DNA from: an uncultured Collinsella sp.
Lineage (GTDB): Bacteria; Actinomycetota; Coriobacteriia; Coriobacteriales; Coriobacteriaceae
Assembly: GCA_900552685.1 (NCBI GenBank)
Contig: USAJ01000002.1
Span: forward strand, 62,001 to 126,000
Direction: 5' to 3'
DNA: 64,000 nt
A model generated the notes under the pieces. It ran no database searches, was not told the origin of the DNA, and saw nothing but the letters and a program-made list of their open reading frames with translations. The position numbers were made by a program, and so were the translations under genes. Of this stretch, positions 1 through 8,727 are shown piece by piece (the stretch's first letter is position 1; each line of letters begins with the position of its first letter).

Positions 1-550
1 CATGCACCTTCACGTTCGCATACCCTGCGCTCGCCAGCAGACCCGCGCCCGCCGGAGCCACGACCTCGCCGGCGTGCATCACAACATCGCCGGCATGGGC
101 CTCCTCGGCAGCAGAGCGAACGTTCTCTCCCACCTTGGCCGGCGCCGAGAAGCGAACGTGCGAGCCCTCGTTGCCGTCACCATCGAGCACGTCAACGATC
201 TCGTACTTCACCACGGCATTGGCGCCTTCGGGCACCGGCGCGCCTGTCATAATGCGGACCGCCTCGCACGCGCCGATAGCGCCCTCAAACACATGGCCCG
301 CGGCCTCGTGTCCGATAACGTCGAGCGTCACCGGCGCCTCGCCAGATGCCTGCGCCAAGTCCGCCGAGCGCACGGCATATCCGTCCATAGCGCTGTTGGC
401 AAACGGCGAGATGTCGATATCGGCCACCGCGTCCTCGGCCAAGGGAAGACCAGCCGCCTGCCACACGGGAATCTCGACGAGATCGGTCGGAGCAACGTGC
501 GACAGGACAATCGACCGTGCGTCATCCAGCGGAATGAGTTTCTCTGCCAT
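1..550 (-). CDS. moeA: Molybdopterin molybdenumtransferase MoeA, N-terminal part (cut by window edge)
   Basis: Inserts molybdate into adenylated molybdopterin in the last step of molybdenum cofactor synthesis. The minus strand translates from ATG at 550 without a stop to the window edge, about 183 residues. The family motif FANSAMDGYAV is at residues 50-60, followed by RIMTGAPVPEGANAVV, typical of MoeA domain II. The start is supported by an AGAGGTG ribosome site just upstream. The C-terminal MPT-binding domain lies outside the window. Divergent from the CLC gene. The family call is firm; whether the allele is intact cannot be judged. Confidence 0.9.
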   Translation of the reverse strand, partial: MAEKLIPLDDARSIVLSHVAPTDLVEIPVWQAAGLPLAEDAVADIDISPFANSAMDGYAVRSADLAQASGEAPVTLDVIGHEAAGHVFEGAIGACEAVRIMTGAPVPEGANAVVKYEIVDVLDGDGNEGSHVRFSAPAKVGENVRSAAEEAHAGDVVMHAGEVVAPAGAGLLASAGYANVKVH

Positions 551-725
551 ATGCACCTCTTAATGTCACGGCGCACAACAGGGGCGCCGATTCTTTATGC
601 TTGTCTCAGTATAATCCCCAGACGCACGACCGCGACTTGGCCTGTACCCGCAAATACACCTGTCGGCCGCAAGCCACGAAACAGAATCGAAACCAACCCA
701 CCGGCTCGTCGCGTTTACCGCGTTT

Positions 726-731
726 TATAAT
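726..731 (+). promoter_or_regulatory. Putative -10 element upstream of the CLC channel gene
   Basis: A perfect TATAAT lies 30 bp before the chosen ATG at 761. No good -35 is seen at 17 bp, so it may be an extended or weak promoter. I looked for a fluoride (crcB-type) riboswitch in 551-760 because of the protein's CLC-F features and found no match. Confidence 0.4.
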
Positions 732-760
732 GCTTGCGTTACAACCTAAAAGAGGAACGT

Positions 761-2182
761 ATGACTCATAACGACAAACCCGAAAGCGCAAACGAGGCGC
801 AAGACCATCCCCAGTCGCTCGACGACGGCGGCTTTTTCTCCCTGAACGACGTCATCACGGCAGGCAGGCATCAACTTACCCGCTCCGAGCATCTCTTGGC
901 TGCCGACACGCGCCGCAACGCCCGCAACCTACTCGCGAGCGCCAAGTTGCTCGCACTCGTCGTCATCGTCTCGCTCGCCATGGGCGTTGCCGCTTGGGCG
1001 TTTTTGGCCTCGCTGAATATCGCGACCGACTATCGCGAGCACCATGCGTGGATTTACGCACTGCTTCCCGTTGTGGGCGTTGCCACCGCATGGGTGTACA
1101 AAAACCACGGTCTTGCCGCCAAACGCGGTAACAACCTGGTCATCGACTCCGCTCTGGGCACCCGCCTCATCCATATGCGCATGGCCGTCCTCACCTTCGT
1201 CTGCTCCACGCTCACGCACCTAACGGGTGGATCGGCCGGTCGCGAGGGAGCTGCGGTGCAGATTGGCGGCACCATCGCCAGCAACATCTCGAGCCTCGCC
1301 CACCTCAAAAAGCATGACCACCACGTCCTCATGCTCGCCGGAATCTCGTCGGCCTTTGGCGCCGTATTCGGCTCGCCCCTTGCCGGAGCTTTCTTTGGCA
1401 TGGAGATGTGCTTTATCGGCAAGATCGACTACACCGCGGGCATCTATTGCCTGGTCGCGTCGTTTACCGGCTACTTTACATCACTCGCCCTGGGTACCGA
1501 GTACGAAGTGAATGTCATCGCCAGCGTTCCCGCTATGACGCCCAAAACGGTCGTCATCGTTGTTATCAGCGCCATCATCTTCGGTCTGACGGCACGCCTC
1601 TTTGCGTGGTCGGTTCGAACCGTCAAGAGCCTGTACGGTCGCTTTATCACCAATTATCTCGTTCGCGCACTTATAGGCGCACTCGTGGTTTTGGCTGCCT
1701 ATGCCCTCCTCGACGCCTGGGACTACGCCGGCCTTTCCACGTGGCTTTCCGGTGCCGGATTTGCCGGCAACACCACCCTGGCGGACGCAGCCATCAAGTT
1801 GGTCGTCACAGCGCTTACCCTGGGCGCGGGCTTCCAAGGCGGCGAGGTCACGCCCCTGTTTGGCATCGGTGCGGCGCTCGGCGGCTGGATCGGTTGCCTC
1901 GTCGGAATCGACCCCAGCTTTCTGGCGGCGCTGGGCATGCTCGGCGTGTTCTGTGCCGGCCTCAACGTGCCCATCACCACCTGCATGATGGCCATCGACC
2001 TGTTCCACGGCACGGCCGCCGGGTTCTTTGTCATCGTGGCCTTTATCAGCTACCTAACCGCCGGACACCGCGGCGTGTACCCCGCCCAGCGCATCATCTC
2101 ACCCAAGCGCCGTTCGCTTATTGTGGATGAGGGCGGTACGGTAGCGGATGCTATCGAGCGCCACAACGACCTGATAGAGTAG
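761..2182 (+). CDS. CLC-family anion channel/antiporter, probably fluoride-specific CLC-F subclass
   Basis: Integral membrane CLC protein of 473 residues with about 60 cytosolic residues before the first helix. The three filter and gate segments are GNNLVID (123-129, where ordinary CLCs have GSGIP), GREGA (160-164, with the gating Glu) and GGEVTP (360-365). From family knowledge, a GNNL loop together with GxEVTP marks the fluoride/proton antiporter subclass, so export of toxic fluoride is the likely role; this is an inference. Start chosen at ATG 761 with AGAGGA upstream; an in-frame TTG at 734 lacks a ribosome site. Divergent from moeA. Confidence 0.85.
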   Translation: MTHNDKPESANEAQDHPQSLDDGGFFSLNDVITAGRHQLTRSEHLLAADTRRNARNLLASAKLLALVVIVSLAMGVAAWAFLASLNIATDYREHHAWIYALLPVVGVATAWVYKNHGLAAKRGNNLVIDSALGTRLIHMRMAVLTFVCSTLTHLTGGSAGREGAAVQIGGTIASNISSLAHLKKHDHHVLMLAGISSAFGAVFGSPLAGAFFGMEMCFIGKIDYTAGIYCLVASFTGYFTSLALGTEYEVNVIASVPAMTPKTVVIVVISAIIFGLTARLFAWSVRTVKSLYGRFITNYLVRALIGALVVLAAYALLDAWDYAGLSTWLSGAGFAGNTTLADAAIKLVVTALTLGAGFQGGEVTPLFGIGAALGGWIGCLVGIDPSFLAALGMLGVFCAGLNVPITTCMMAIDLFHGTAAGFFVIVAFISYLTAGHRGVYPAQRIISPKRRSLIVDEGGTVADAIERHNDLIE

Positions 2183-2269
2183 ACGTAAGTATTCGCCGTG
2201 CAGCCACAATCGGGGGCAATTCGACCTGAGCGCGACCGCACCGTCACGTCATACGCCGGGAGTCGCCCC

Positions 2270-3232
2270 ATGCACGCAACTGATTTTGGTCGCACGCTCA
2301 TCATCGCCAATCCTGCCGCCCAGTCGGGCGCCGCTCACGAGGTTGCCGAGCGCCTGCAACGCTTTTTGGATATGACCGCGCGCGCATCCCAGTTTGACCT
2401 GGTGCTGACCGAGCGCATGGGACACGCCAAGGAGCTGGCCGCACAGGCTCAGGGCTATCGCACCGTTATCGCCCTTGGCGGCGACGGCGTGATTCACGAG
2501 GTCGTCAACGGGCTTATGACGCAAGAGGAGGGCACCCGCCCCGCCCTTGCCGTCCTGCCCGTGGGCTCCGGCAACGATTTTGCCCAAACGCTCGGCATCG
2601 ACGATTTCTCCGGCAAGGATTTTGGCGCGCTGCTCACCTGCGAGCTGCAGCGTCAGGACATCGGGCGCATTCGCTCGTGGAGCCCTGCGAGCGGCAGCGG
2701 CGAGGCTACCGTTGAGTACTACGACCAGACACTTTCGGTCGGCATCGATGCCGCCATCGGCCTGGGCACCACCAAGCTGCGCAAAAAGACGGGCTTGACG
2801 GGCGCTCCGCTCTACACTCTCTCGGGACTTGAGCAGTTTGGCCTACGCTATCGCAACTACCCCATGACCATCAGCTTTGATGGCGCGCCCGCCGAGCGCG
2901 TGCGGGCGATTATCATGGCCATCCAGCTGGGACCCACCTATGGTTCGGGCTATCGCATCTGTCCCAACGCCGACCCGTGCGACGGCATACTCGACGTCTG
3001 CTACGCCTGCGGCCCCGTTCCGCGCGCGGTCGCGCTTCCCATGTTCCTTTCGGCCAAAGATGGCCACCATACCAAGCTGCCACCGGTTCGCATGCGCCGC
3101 TGTCGCCATGCCGAGCTTACCTTTGAGGAGCCCGACTACCCCATTCAGGCCGACGGCGAGCCCGTTGTCGCCTCGTGCATCGAGGTCGACGTCCTCGCCG
3201 GCGCCCTCCACGTCTGGCACCCCACCCGCTAG
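2270..3232 (+). CDS. Diacylglycerol/lipid kinase, DAGK catalytic domain (YegS/BmrU type)
   Basis: Cytosolic lipid kinase of 320 residues. The nucleotide-binding loop is GGDGVIHEVVNG (70-81), with the second signature LPVGSGNDFAQ at 96-106, as in diacylglycerol kinases such as DgkB and YegS. It probably recycles diacylglycerol or phosphorylates a related lipid; the substrate cannot be read from sequence. ATG 2270 is preceded by GGGAG; an in-frame GTG at 2198 would add 24 poorly conserved residues. It lies 87 bp after the CLC gene on the same strand and may be co-transcribed. A long palindrome follows. Confidence 0.85.
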   Translation: MHATDFGRTLIIANPAAQSGAAHEVAERLQRFLDMTARASQFDLVLTERMGHAKELAAQAQGYRTVIALGGDGVIHEVVNGLMTQEEGTRPALAVLPVGSGNDFAQTLGIDDFSGKDFGALLTCELQRQDIGRIRSWSPASGSGEATVEYYDQTLSVGIDAAIGLGTTKLRKKTGLTGAPLYTLSGLEQFGLRYRNYPMTISFDGAPAERVRAIIMAIQLGPTYGSGYRICPNADPCDGILDVCYACGPVPRAVALPMFLSAKDGHHTKLPPVRMRRCRHAELTFEEPDYPIQADGEPVVASCIEVDVLAGALHVWHPTR

Positions 3233-3239
3233 CCCCACC

Positions 3240-3310
3240 TAAGTTGCGGTGAAATAGGGACTGTTTATGCAGCAAAAGCCGCAAAACAGTCCCTATTTCA
3301 CCGCAACTTA
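3240..3310. repeat. 27-bp perfect inverted repeat (TTGCGGTGRAATA family)
   Basis: Arms 3240-3266 and 3284-3310 are perfectly complementary with a 17-nt loop. It lies between the convergent lipid kinase and rescue-factor genes. There is no T-run on either side, so it is not a classical terminator. The stem begins TTGCGGTGAAATAGGGACTG and shares its outer part with the palindrome at 24284-24346, which defines a repeat family. Confidence 0.85.
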
Positions 3311-3318
3311 TGAGGAGG

Positions 3319-3699
3319 CTATTCGTCGCTGCCCGGTTTGCGACGGTTGGCCTTTTTAATGGCGTTGAAGTGCTTGTCATTAAGCCTGCGCTGGCGAGAG
3401 CGCTGAGGCACCTTGGTCTTTACGCGTCGACGCGGTGGACGCCCGCGACGCTCAAGCTCAGCGCGCAGCTTACGCAGGCAGCTCGCGCGATTCTGAAACT
3501 GGCTGCGGCTCTCACGCGCCGTCACGACAATCCCCGTGGGCCCATGTTTCATGCGCACCGCAGAGTCCGTCGTGTTCACGCCCTGCCCGCCCGGACCCGT
3601 CGCGCGAAACACCTGTACCTCGCAATCGTGCGCCAGCTCCTCGACCGACATCTCGGCATAGCGCGCATACTCACGCCATCCCATCTTGTTCTCATCCAT
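3319..3699 (-). CDS. Peptide chain release factor-like protein with GGQ motif (ArfB/YaeJ-like)
   Basis: Protein of 126 residues with the peptidyl-tRNA hydrolysing motif GPGGQGVN (GGQ at 37-39) and a very basic C-terminal tail (KTKVPQRSRQRRLNDK and on). It has no stop-codon recognition domain. This layout is that of ribosome-rescue factors of the ArfB/ICT1 type, which free stalled ribosomes by inserting the basic tail in the empty mRNA channel. The start ATG 3699 follows GGGAGGTG. Upstream in-frame codons run through the xpt terminator hairpin and are rejected. Exact subfamily not certain. Confidence 0.8.
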   Translation of the reverse strand: MDENKMGWREYARYAEMSVEELAHDCEVQVFRATGPGGQGVNTTDSAVRMKHGPTGIVVTARESRSQFQNRASCLRKLRAELERRGRPPRRRVKTKVPQRSRQRRLNDKHFNAIKKANRRKPGSDE

Positions 3700-3719
3700 A
3701 TCAGCACCTCCCCTCATAC

Positions 3720-3755
3720 AAAAAATGTGACAAAGGGACCGTCCCTTTGTCACAT
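3720..3755 (-). terminator. Intrinsic terminator of xpt
   Basis: Near-perfect palindrome, arms 3725-3739 and 3741-3755 with GGGAC at the apex. Read on the minus strand the stem is followed by TTTTTT, so it should end the xpt transcript before the rescue-factor gene. The same GGGAC-tipped hairpin style recurs at 9635 and 58638. Confidence 0.85.
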
Positions 3756-3782
3756 CGCATACCAATCGCTTGTGTTGCGCGC

Positions 3783-4361
3783 TTAGGCGAAGGTGATCTC
3801 GCCGTTCTCGCAGTCCATATCGGCGATACGGGCCAGGCTCTCAACGCGGAAGCCGCGCTGACGGAGCTTATCGCCGCCGCCCTGGAAGCCCTTCTCCACG
3901 GCAATACCGATGCCGGCAACCTCGGCGCCCGCAGCCTCGCAGATCTTGATGAGACCCTCAAGCGCACAGCCGTTAGCCAAGAAGTCGTCGATGATCAGAA
4001 CCTTGTCGCCCTCGGACAGGAAGCGCTTACCTACAATGACCGGGTACTCCTTCTGCTTGGTAAAGGAATAGATGGTCGTGGCATACTGCTCGCCGTCAAG
4101 GTTGATGGACTGGGCCTTCTTTGCAAAGACCACCGGCACGCCGCCAAAATGCTGAGCTGCGATGCAGGCCATACCAATACCCGAAGCCTCAATCGTCAGG
4201 ATCTTGTTGATCTCGACACCCTCGAACAGACGGGCCCATTCGGCGCCCATGTGGTCGAACAGCTCAACGTCGCACTGGTGGTTGAGGAAGGCATCAACCT
4301 TAAGGACGTTACCGGCCTTTACGATGCCGTCATGGCGAATACGATCCTCAAGCTCCTGCAT
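3783..4361 (-). CDS. xpt: Xanthine phosphoribosyltransferase
   Basis: Salvages xanthine to XMP with PRPP. At 192 residues it matches the usual length of Bacillus-type Xpt. The PRPP loop VLIIDDFLANG is at 121-131, and the N terminus MQELEDRI is typical. ATG 4361 is preceded by AGAAGGGG. I found no purine riboswitch in the 150 bp upstream, unlike many Firmicutes. It is followed by a strong terminator and is probably monocistronic. Confidence 0.95.
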   Translation of the reverse strand: MQELEDRIRHDGIVKAGNVLKVDAFLNHQCDVELFDHMGAEWARLFEGVEINKILTIEASGIGMACIAAQHFGGVPVVFAKKAQSINLDGEQYATTIYSFTKQKEYPVIVGKRFLSEGDKVLIIDDFLANGCALEGLIKICEAAGAEVAGIGIAVEKGFQGGGDKLRQRGFRVESLARIADMDCENGEITFA

Positions 4362-4518
4362 GGCGCAACCCCTTCTCGCGGCAACGATACCGCGCGATTA
4401 ATAAACGTTGTTCGATAGTCTACCACGGACCGACCCCCGCCCGCCCCACAAGCCACATCGCACCACAAACCAGTCTTTTTGGGACGGCGCGAATCGTGGC
4501 AGACAGCCTCCCAACATG

Positions 4519-5823
4519 CTAATGGCGGGCGCGCATCTTCACCAAACGCACCATGGCAAGCGCAAAGCCCACGGCGGCCACAGCCATGAGTACGTAGAAC
4601 ACCGAGCGAAAGCCGAATAGGAATACGTCCGGACGACCTGTAACAAAACTGGTCACGGCCTCGCCCATCGCCACGCTCATCTGCCCATACAGGATATTCG
4701 ACGCCACCGTAATGCCGAGTGCCATGCCGGCATAGCGCGCCAAACTGCCCAAGCTGCCCGCAAAACCGAGTGCCTCGCGCGGAGCCGAGCCCATATACAG
4801 CGAGTTATTGGGGCTCTGGAAAATCGACGTGCCGCACGACATAAACGCGGCACAGCACACGATCACAGGGATGGAAGAGCACTCGTCGAGCGTGCTTACC
4901 GCAAAAAGACCGCACACGTACACGCCCAGGCCGACTGCCGTGGGGCCCTCGCAGCCAACACGGTCCGAAACCGTACCCGAAAGCGGGCCGATAAAGGCAT
5001 TCACCATCGGCAGCGCCAAAAACAGCAATCCGGAAATGTCGGAACCAAAGCCGTGGGCGTCCTGAAAATAGAACGGCAGGATAAACTCGGATGCGCCAAT
5101 ACCAACGAACACGATGAGCATGCAGGCAAGGTTGATGGTAAAGGCCGAATTTGCAAAGCAGCGACGAGTGGCCTCGGCAAGGGACATGGGACGGTCGCCG
5201 GCCTCCGGCTTAACATGCGGCAACGTGTAGAGCCCCACGATAAACGAGATGACACCAATGGGCAGGTTGATGAGGAAGATACTCTCCCAGGGAAAGCTTG
5301 CCACCAGCATGCCGCCCAGCACGGGGCCACACATCATGCCGAGGGCCACGAAGGTCGCGAGAATACCCATGGCACGGCCTCGTTCGCGCGCCGGAAACGA
5401 CTCGGTGATGATACCCATATTGTTAGCCATGGCCGCCGCGCAACCGACGCCCTGAACAATGCGTGCCAGAATAAGGACCTCGAGCGAGGCCGAAAGGCCG
5501 CACAGCAGCGAACCGACCGTAAAGACGATGACGCCCAGCTGGAACACGCCGACCTTGCCGCGCACGTCGCCCAGACGGCCAAACGGCAGCATGGCGACGC
5601 ACGTCGCAAGCAGATACACCGAGCTCACCAGCTGAATGCGATCGAGGCCCACGCCCAGCTCCTTTTGCATCACGGGCAGCGCCACGGTCACGACGGTCGA
5701 ATCCAGACATACCATAAACGTCATGATGAGCACGGTAAACAGAATCGCCCACTTGTTCTTGCCATGGGTGTCGCCCTCTAGGGCAATGTGCTCGCGGCGC
5801 AGCTGCTCTGCAGTTTTCTCCAT
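4519..5823 (-). CDS. MFS drug-efflux transporter, EmrB/QacA (DHA2) type
   Basis: Polytopic membrane protein of 434 residues, shorter than the usual 14-helix DHA2 proteins (about 460-510). Motif A-like GRLGDVRGKVG follows helix 2-3, and ARIVQGVGCAAAMANN carries the antiporter motif region. Helix 1 has LDSTVVTVALP, the D1-type signature of this family. Likely a proton-coupled exporter; substrate unknown. Of two near N-terminal ATGs, 5823 is preferred because AAAGG lies 6 bp upstream; for ATG 5829 the spacing would be zero. Separated from metY by that gene's terminator. Confidence 0.85.
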   Translation of the reverse strand: MEKTAEQLRREHIALEGDTHGKNKWAILFTVLIMTFMVCLDSTVVTVALPVMQKELGVGLDRIQLVSSVYLLATCVAMLPFGRLGDVRGKVGVFQLGVIVFTVGSLLCGLSASLEVLILARIVQGVGCAAAMANNMGIITESFPARERGRAMGILATFVALGMMCGPVLGGMLVASFPWESIFLINLPIGVISFIVGLYTLPHVKPEAGDRPMSLAEATRRCFANSAFTINLACMLIVFVGIGASEFILPFYFQDAHGFGSDISGLLFLALPMVNAFIGPLSGTVSDRVGCEGPTAVGLGVYVCGLFAVSTLDECSSIPVIVCCAAFMSCGTSIFQSPNNSLYMGSAPREALGFAGSLGSLARYAGMALGITVASNILYGQMSVAMGEAVTSFVTGRPDVFLFGFRSVFYVLMAVAAVGFALAMVRLVKMRARH

Positions 5824-5849
5824 ATCCATCCTTTCGAGTGGCCCAACGC

Positions 5850-5896
5850 AAAAAACGGGGCCCCAATCGCCTGCGAACAGCCGCGATTGGGGTCCC
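5850..5896 (-). terminator. Intrinsic terminator of metY
   Basis: Stem arms 5857-5870 and 5883-5896 (14 bp, one G-T wobble), followed on the minus strand by TTTTTT. Positioned 70 bp after the metY stop. Confidence 0.9.
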
Positions 5897-5964
5897 GCCT
5901 ACGGAATCGGAACTACAGGTCGCCGAAGCTTTCTGCCAGCATCGGCACCTTGTACGGAGCTAGC

Positions 5965-7248
5965 CTAGCACTGCTCGAGCGCCTGCTCAAGGTCGGCAAT
6001 CAAGTCGGCCGTGTCCTCGAGGCCGCACGACAGGCGCACCATGTCGGCGGAGATGCCACAGGCGATGAGCTCATCATCGTTCATCTGGCGATGTGTGGCA
6101 TTAGCGGGATGCAGGCAGCAAGTGCGGGCGTCGGCCACGTGCGTGGCGATCTGGGCGAGCTTGAGGCTCTTCATAAAGGTCTCGGCCGCCGCGCGACCAC
6201 CGTTAAAGCCAAAGCTCACAACGCCGCAGGTACCGTTGGGCATGTATTTCTGAGCGATGTCGTAGTACTTATCGCCCTCCAGGCCCGGATAGCTCACGAA
6301 GCGTACCTTGGGATGGCTCTGCAGGAACTTGGCAACGGCCAGGCCGTTCTCACAATGACGCGGCATGCGCACGTGCAGGCTCTCGAGCGAGCTGTTCAGG
6401 AAGAACGCCGCCTGCGGGTTCTGCATGGGGCCGAGGTCGCGCATAAGCTGCGCAGTGGCCTTGGTAATAAAGGCGCCCTCGCGACCGAACTTCTCGGCAT
6501 ACGTCACGCCGTGGTAGCTCTCGTCGGGCGTGGTAAGACCCGGGAACTTGTCCGCATGAGCCATCCAGTCAAACTGGCCGTGGTCAACGATTACGCCGCC
6601 CAGGTAGGCAGCATGTCCATCCATGTACTTGGTCGTGGAGTGCGTGACGATGTCGGCGCCCCACTCAAAGGGACGGCACATCACGGGCGTCGGGAAGGTG
6701 TTGTCGACCATCAGCGGCACGCCGTGGTCATGTGCAGCCTTGGCAAAGCGCTCAATATCGAGCACGGCAAGGGCGGGGTTTGCGATCGTCTCGCCAAAGA
6801 CGAGCTTGGTATTGGGCTCAAAGGCTGCCTCGAGCTCCTCATCGGTGCAGTCGGGGGCGACGAACGTGCAGGTCAACCCCATACGGCCCATGGTGTGGGC
6901 GAGCAGGTTATACGTACCGCCGTAAATGGCAGAGCTTGCGACCACATGATCGCCGGCACCGGCCACGTTAAAGATCGCGAGGAAGTTCGCAGCCATGCCC
7001 GAGCTCGTGAGCATCGCGGCGGTGCCTCCCTCCATCTCGCAGATCTTGGCGGCAACGAGATCGCACGTGGGGTTCTGCAGGCGGCTGTAGAAGTAGCCCG
7101 ACTCCTCCAGGTCAAACAGCTTGCCCATATGCTCCGACGTGTCGTACTTCCACGTGGTGGACTGGTAGATGGGCACCTGGCGCGGCTCGGCATCTCCCGG
7201 GTGATAGCCGCCCTGAACACATGTAGTACCGATGGTCTGCTCGCTCAT
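5965..7248 (-). CDS. metY: O-acetylhomoserine sulfhydrylase (aminocarboxypropyltransferase)
   Basis: PLP enzyme of 427 residues that makes homocysteine from O-acetylhomoserine and sulfide. The PLP lysine lies in STTKYMDGH (K207). The N-terminal QVPIYQSTTWKYDT and NPTCDLVAAKI segments match the Cys/Met metabolism PLP family at the length of MetY rather than the shorter MetB/MetC. Start ATG 7248 follows AAGGGAGC. No SAM riboswitch is seen in the leader. A cystathionine gamma-synthase role is less likely but not excluded by sequence alone. Confidence 0.92.
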   Translation of the reverse strand: MSEQTIGTTCVQGGYHPGDAEPRQVPIYQSTTWKYDTSEHMGKLFDLEESGYFYSRLQNPTCDLVAAKICEMEGGTAAMLTSSGMAANFLAIFNVAGAGDHVVASSAIYGGTYNLLAHTMGRMGLTCTFVAPDCTDEELEAAFEPNTKLVFGETIANPALAVLDIERFAKAAHDHGVPLMVDNTFPTPVMCRPFEWGADIVTHSTTKYMDGHAAYLGGVIVDHGQFDWMAHADKFPGLTTPDESYHGVTYAEKFGREGAFITKATAQLMRDLGPMQNPQAAFFLNSSLESLHVRMPRHCENGLAVAKFLQSHPKVRFVSYPGLEGDKYYDIAQKYMPNGTCGVVSFGFNGGRAAAETFMKSLKLAQIATHVADARTCCLHPANATHRQMNDDELIACGISADMVRLSCGLEDTADLIADLEQALEQC

Positions 7249-7479
7249 ATCTAGCTCCCTTGCCTGGGTTTTAGTTTTATTCGGTTCACGATACCGCTAC
7301 CCCGCACCCCTCTCAACCCATTCCCAAGGTAGGTTATGGGACAAATTGATCAGGGGTATTTATCTCAAGCCTTGGGCATTTGCTCGATTGATAAAAACGA
7401 GGCATACATGAAGCTCTCGATGATTACATGCCCCGTCACGGGTACCATAGGCGGGTACACCGTGACCAAGGAGACAACG

Positions 7480-7926
7480 ATGAAGCAAATCGATACGGCC
7501 CAGCTCGATATCACCGCCTGTCAGGCTCAGGCTGCCGAATACCACGCACGTGGCTTTAACTGCGCCCAGGCCGTCGCCTGCACGCTCGCGCCCGCCGTCG
7601 GGCTCGACCCCCAGGTCGCCTTTACCCTCACCGAGGGCTTTGGCGCCGGCATGGGCGGCATGACCGAGACCTGCGGCGCCATCTCGGGCGCCGTGGCCAT
7701 CATGGGCTTTGTAATGAGCGACGGCATGGAAAACCCCAAGACCAAGGGCCAGACCTACAAGCTGTCGCGCGAAATCGCCAAGCGCTTTGGCGAGAAGAAC
7801 ACGACGACCGTCTGCGGCACGCTCAAGGGCATCGGATCGGACAAGGGTCCGCTCCGCAGCTGCCCCGGTTGCATCGACGATGCCGTCGAGATTGCCTGCG
7901 ATGTGCTAAAGCAGCTCGCCGAGTAA
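7480..7926 (+). CDS. C_GCAxxG_C_C family protein (putative redox/metal protein)
   Basis: Small cytosolic protein of 148 residues. It shows the family's cysteine pattern: FNCAQAV (C28), TCGAISGAVAIMG (C65) and CPGCIDDAVEIACDVL (C128, C131, C140). The function of the family is not established; the conserved Cys set suggests metal or cluster binding and redox work. ATG 7480 has AAGGAGAC upstream. Codons in frame continue upstream to 7336 but have no ribosome site and no family similarity. Confidence 0.85.
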   Translation: MKQIDTAQLDITACQAQAAEYHARGFNCAQAVACTLAPAVGLDPQVAFTLTEGFGAGMGGMTETCGAISGAVAIMGFVMSDGMENPKTKGQTYKLSREIAKRFGEKNTTTVCGTLKGIGSDKGPLRSCPGCIDDAVEIACDVLKQLAE

Positions 7927-7939
7927 ACGGCAGCAACAG

Positions 7940-7990
7940 AAAAACGACGGCCGGCGCGCTTGGAATCCATCCAAAAGCACGCCGGCCGTC
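7940..7990 (-). terminator. Terminator between convergent C_GCAxxG_C_C gene and yigZ-like gene
   Basis: Arms 7946-7956 and 7980-7990 (11 bp perfect, GC-rich). A T-run follows the stem only on the minus strand, so it primarily ends the yigZ-like transcript, but it sits right after the plus-strand gene's stop. Confidence 0.85.
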
Positions 7991-7994
7991 GCCG

Positions 7995-8633
7995 TTAGAA
8001 CTCGGCAAACTCGGGAGCGCCGACCTCAATCTCCTCGCGCCCCGCCATAAGCTCGCGCATCTTAGCGCAAAACGGCTCCTGTCCCCCTGCCTTAAACGCC
8101 AAATGAAGTGTCACGGCATCCGCGTAATCGGTATCCGAAACCTTGGCACCCGAATCCTGCGCCAAGCGAAGCACCTGCTCGTACTGCGGATAGGCCACAT
8201 GCACGTCAACCGGCACGACGCTTGTCATCTCAACGATCTGCCCGGCCTCCTGAGCCGCGGCCACCGCCGCCTGCGTCGCCGCGGTATAGGCGCGTACCAA
8301 GCCACCAGGCCCCAACAGCGTGCCACCAAAATAGCGCGTCACTACGCAGCAAACATTTTTGAGCCCCGCGCCGCGCAACACCTCGAGCGTCGGCATGCCG
8401 CTCGTGCGGCTCGGCTCACCGTCATCGCTCTGGCGCTCGCGTCCATCGACCAAAATCCACGCGGGAACATTGTGTCGAGCGTCGTAATGACGCTTGCGAA
8501 CCGTCTCGATAAAGGCATTCGCCTCATCCTCGGACTCAATATGGACCAGCTGGGCAATAAACCGGCTCTTGCGGTCCACAAACTCGCCCGAAGCCTCAAT
8601 ATTCGATTGCAGAGTAAAATAGCTGTCCAACAA
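7995..8633 (-). CDS. YigZ / IMPACT family protein
   Basis: Protein of 212 residues with the two-part layout of bacterial YigZ (UPF0029 domain, then a ferredoxin-like C-terminal domain). Diagnostic segments are SDDGEPSRTSG (69-79) and VTRYFGGTLLGPGGLVRAY (98-116). Family members bind nucleic acid or ribosomes; eukaryotic IMPACT regulates translation, while the bacterial role is not settled. The start is TTG at 8633 or the adjacent TTG at 8630, with AGGGG 5 bp upstream; there is no nearby ATG. Confidence 0.88.
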   Translation of the reverse strand: MLDSYFTLQSNIEASGEFVDRKSRFIAQLVHIESEDEANAFIETVRKRHYDARHNVPAWILVDGRERQSDDGEPSRTSGMPTLEVLRGAGLKNVCCVVTRYFGGTLLGPGGLVRAYTAATQAAVAAAQEAGQIVEMTSVVPVDVHVAYPQYEQVLRLAQDSGAKVSDTDYADAVTLHLAFKAGGQEPFCAKMRELMAGREEIEVGAPEFAEF

Positions 8634-8727
8634 AGCCCCTCAACAAAATAAAGCGCGACAACAAACGGCCTCAATAATACGGCAAAGGCCGTACCGATAA
8701 CCCCGGTAAATAGAACGGCAACGTCAA

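Noticed and set aside
551..760. Fluoride riboswitch before the CLC gene
   Set aside because: None of the conserved crcB-motif blocks could be found in the leader.
734..760. TTG start for the CLC gene
   Set aside because: No Shine-Dalgarno site before it, while ATG 761 has AGAGGA at good spacing.
4362..4518. Purine riboswitch before xpt
   Set aside because: The conserved core and loop sequences are absent; only a short AT-rich leader is seen.
7249..7335. SAM riboswitch before metY
   Set aside because: The leader is under 90 bp and lacks the kink-turn and core sequences of SAM-I or SAM-II.
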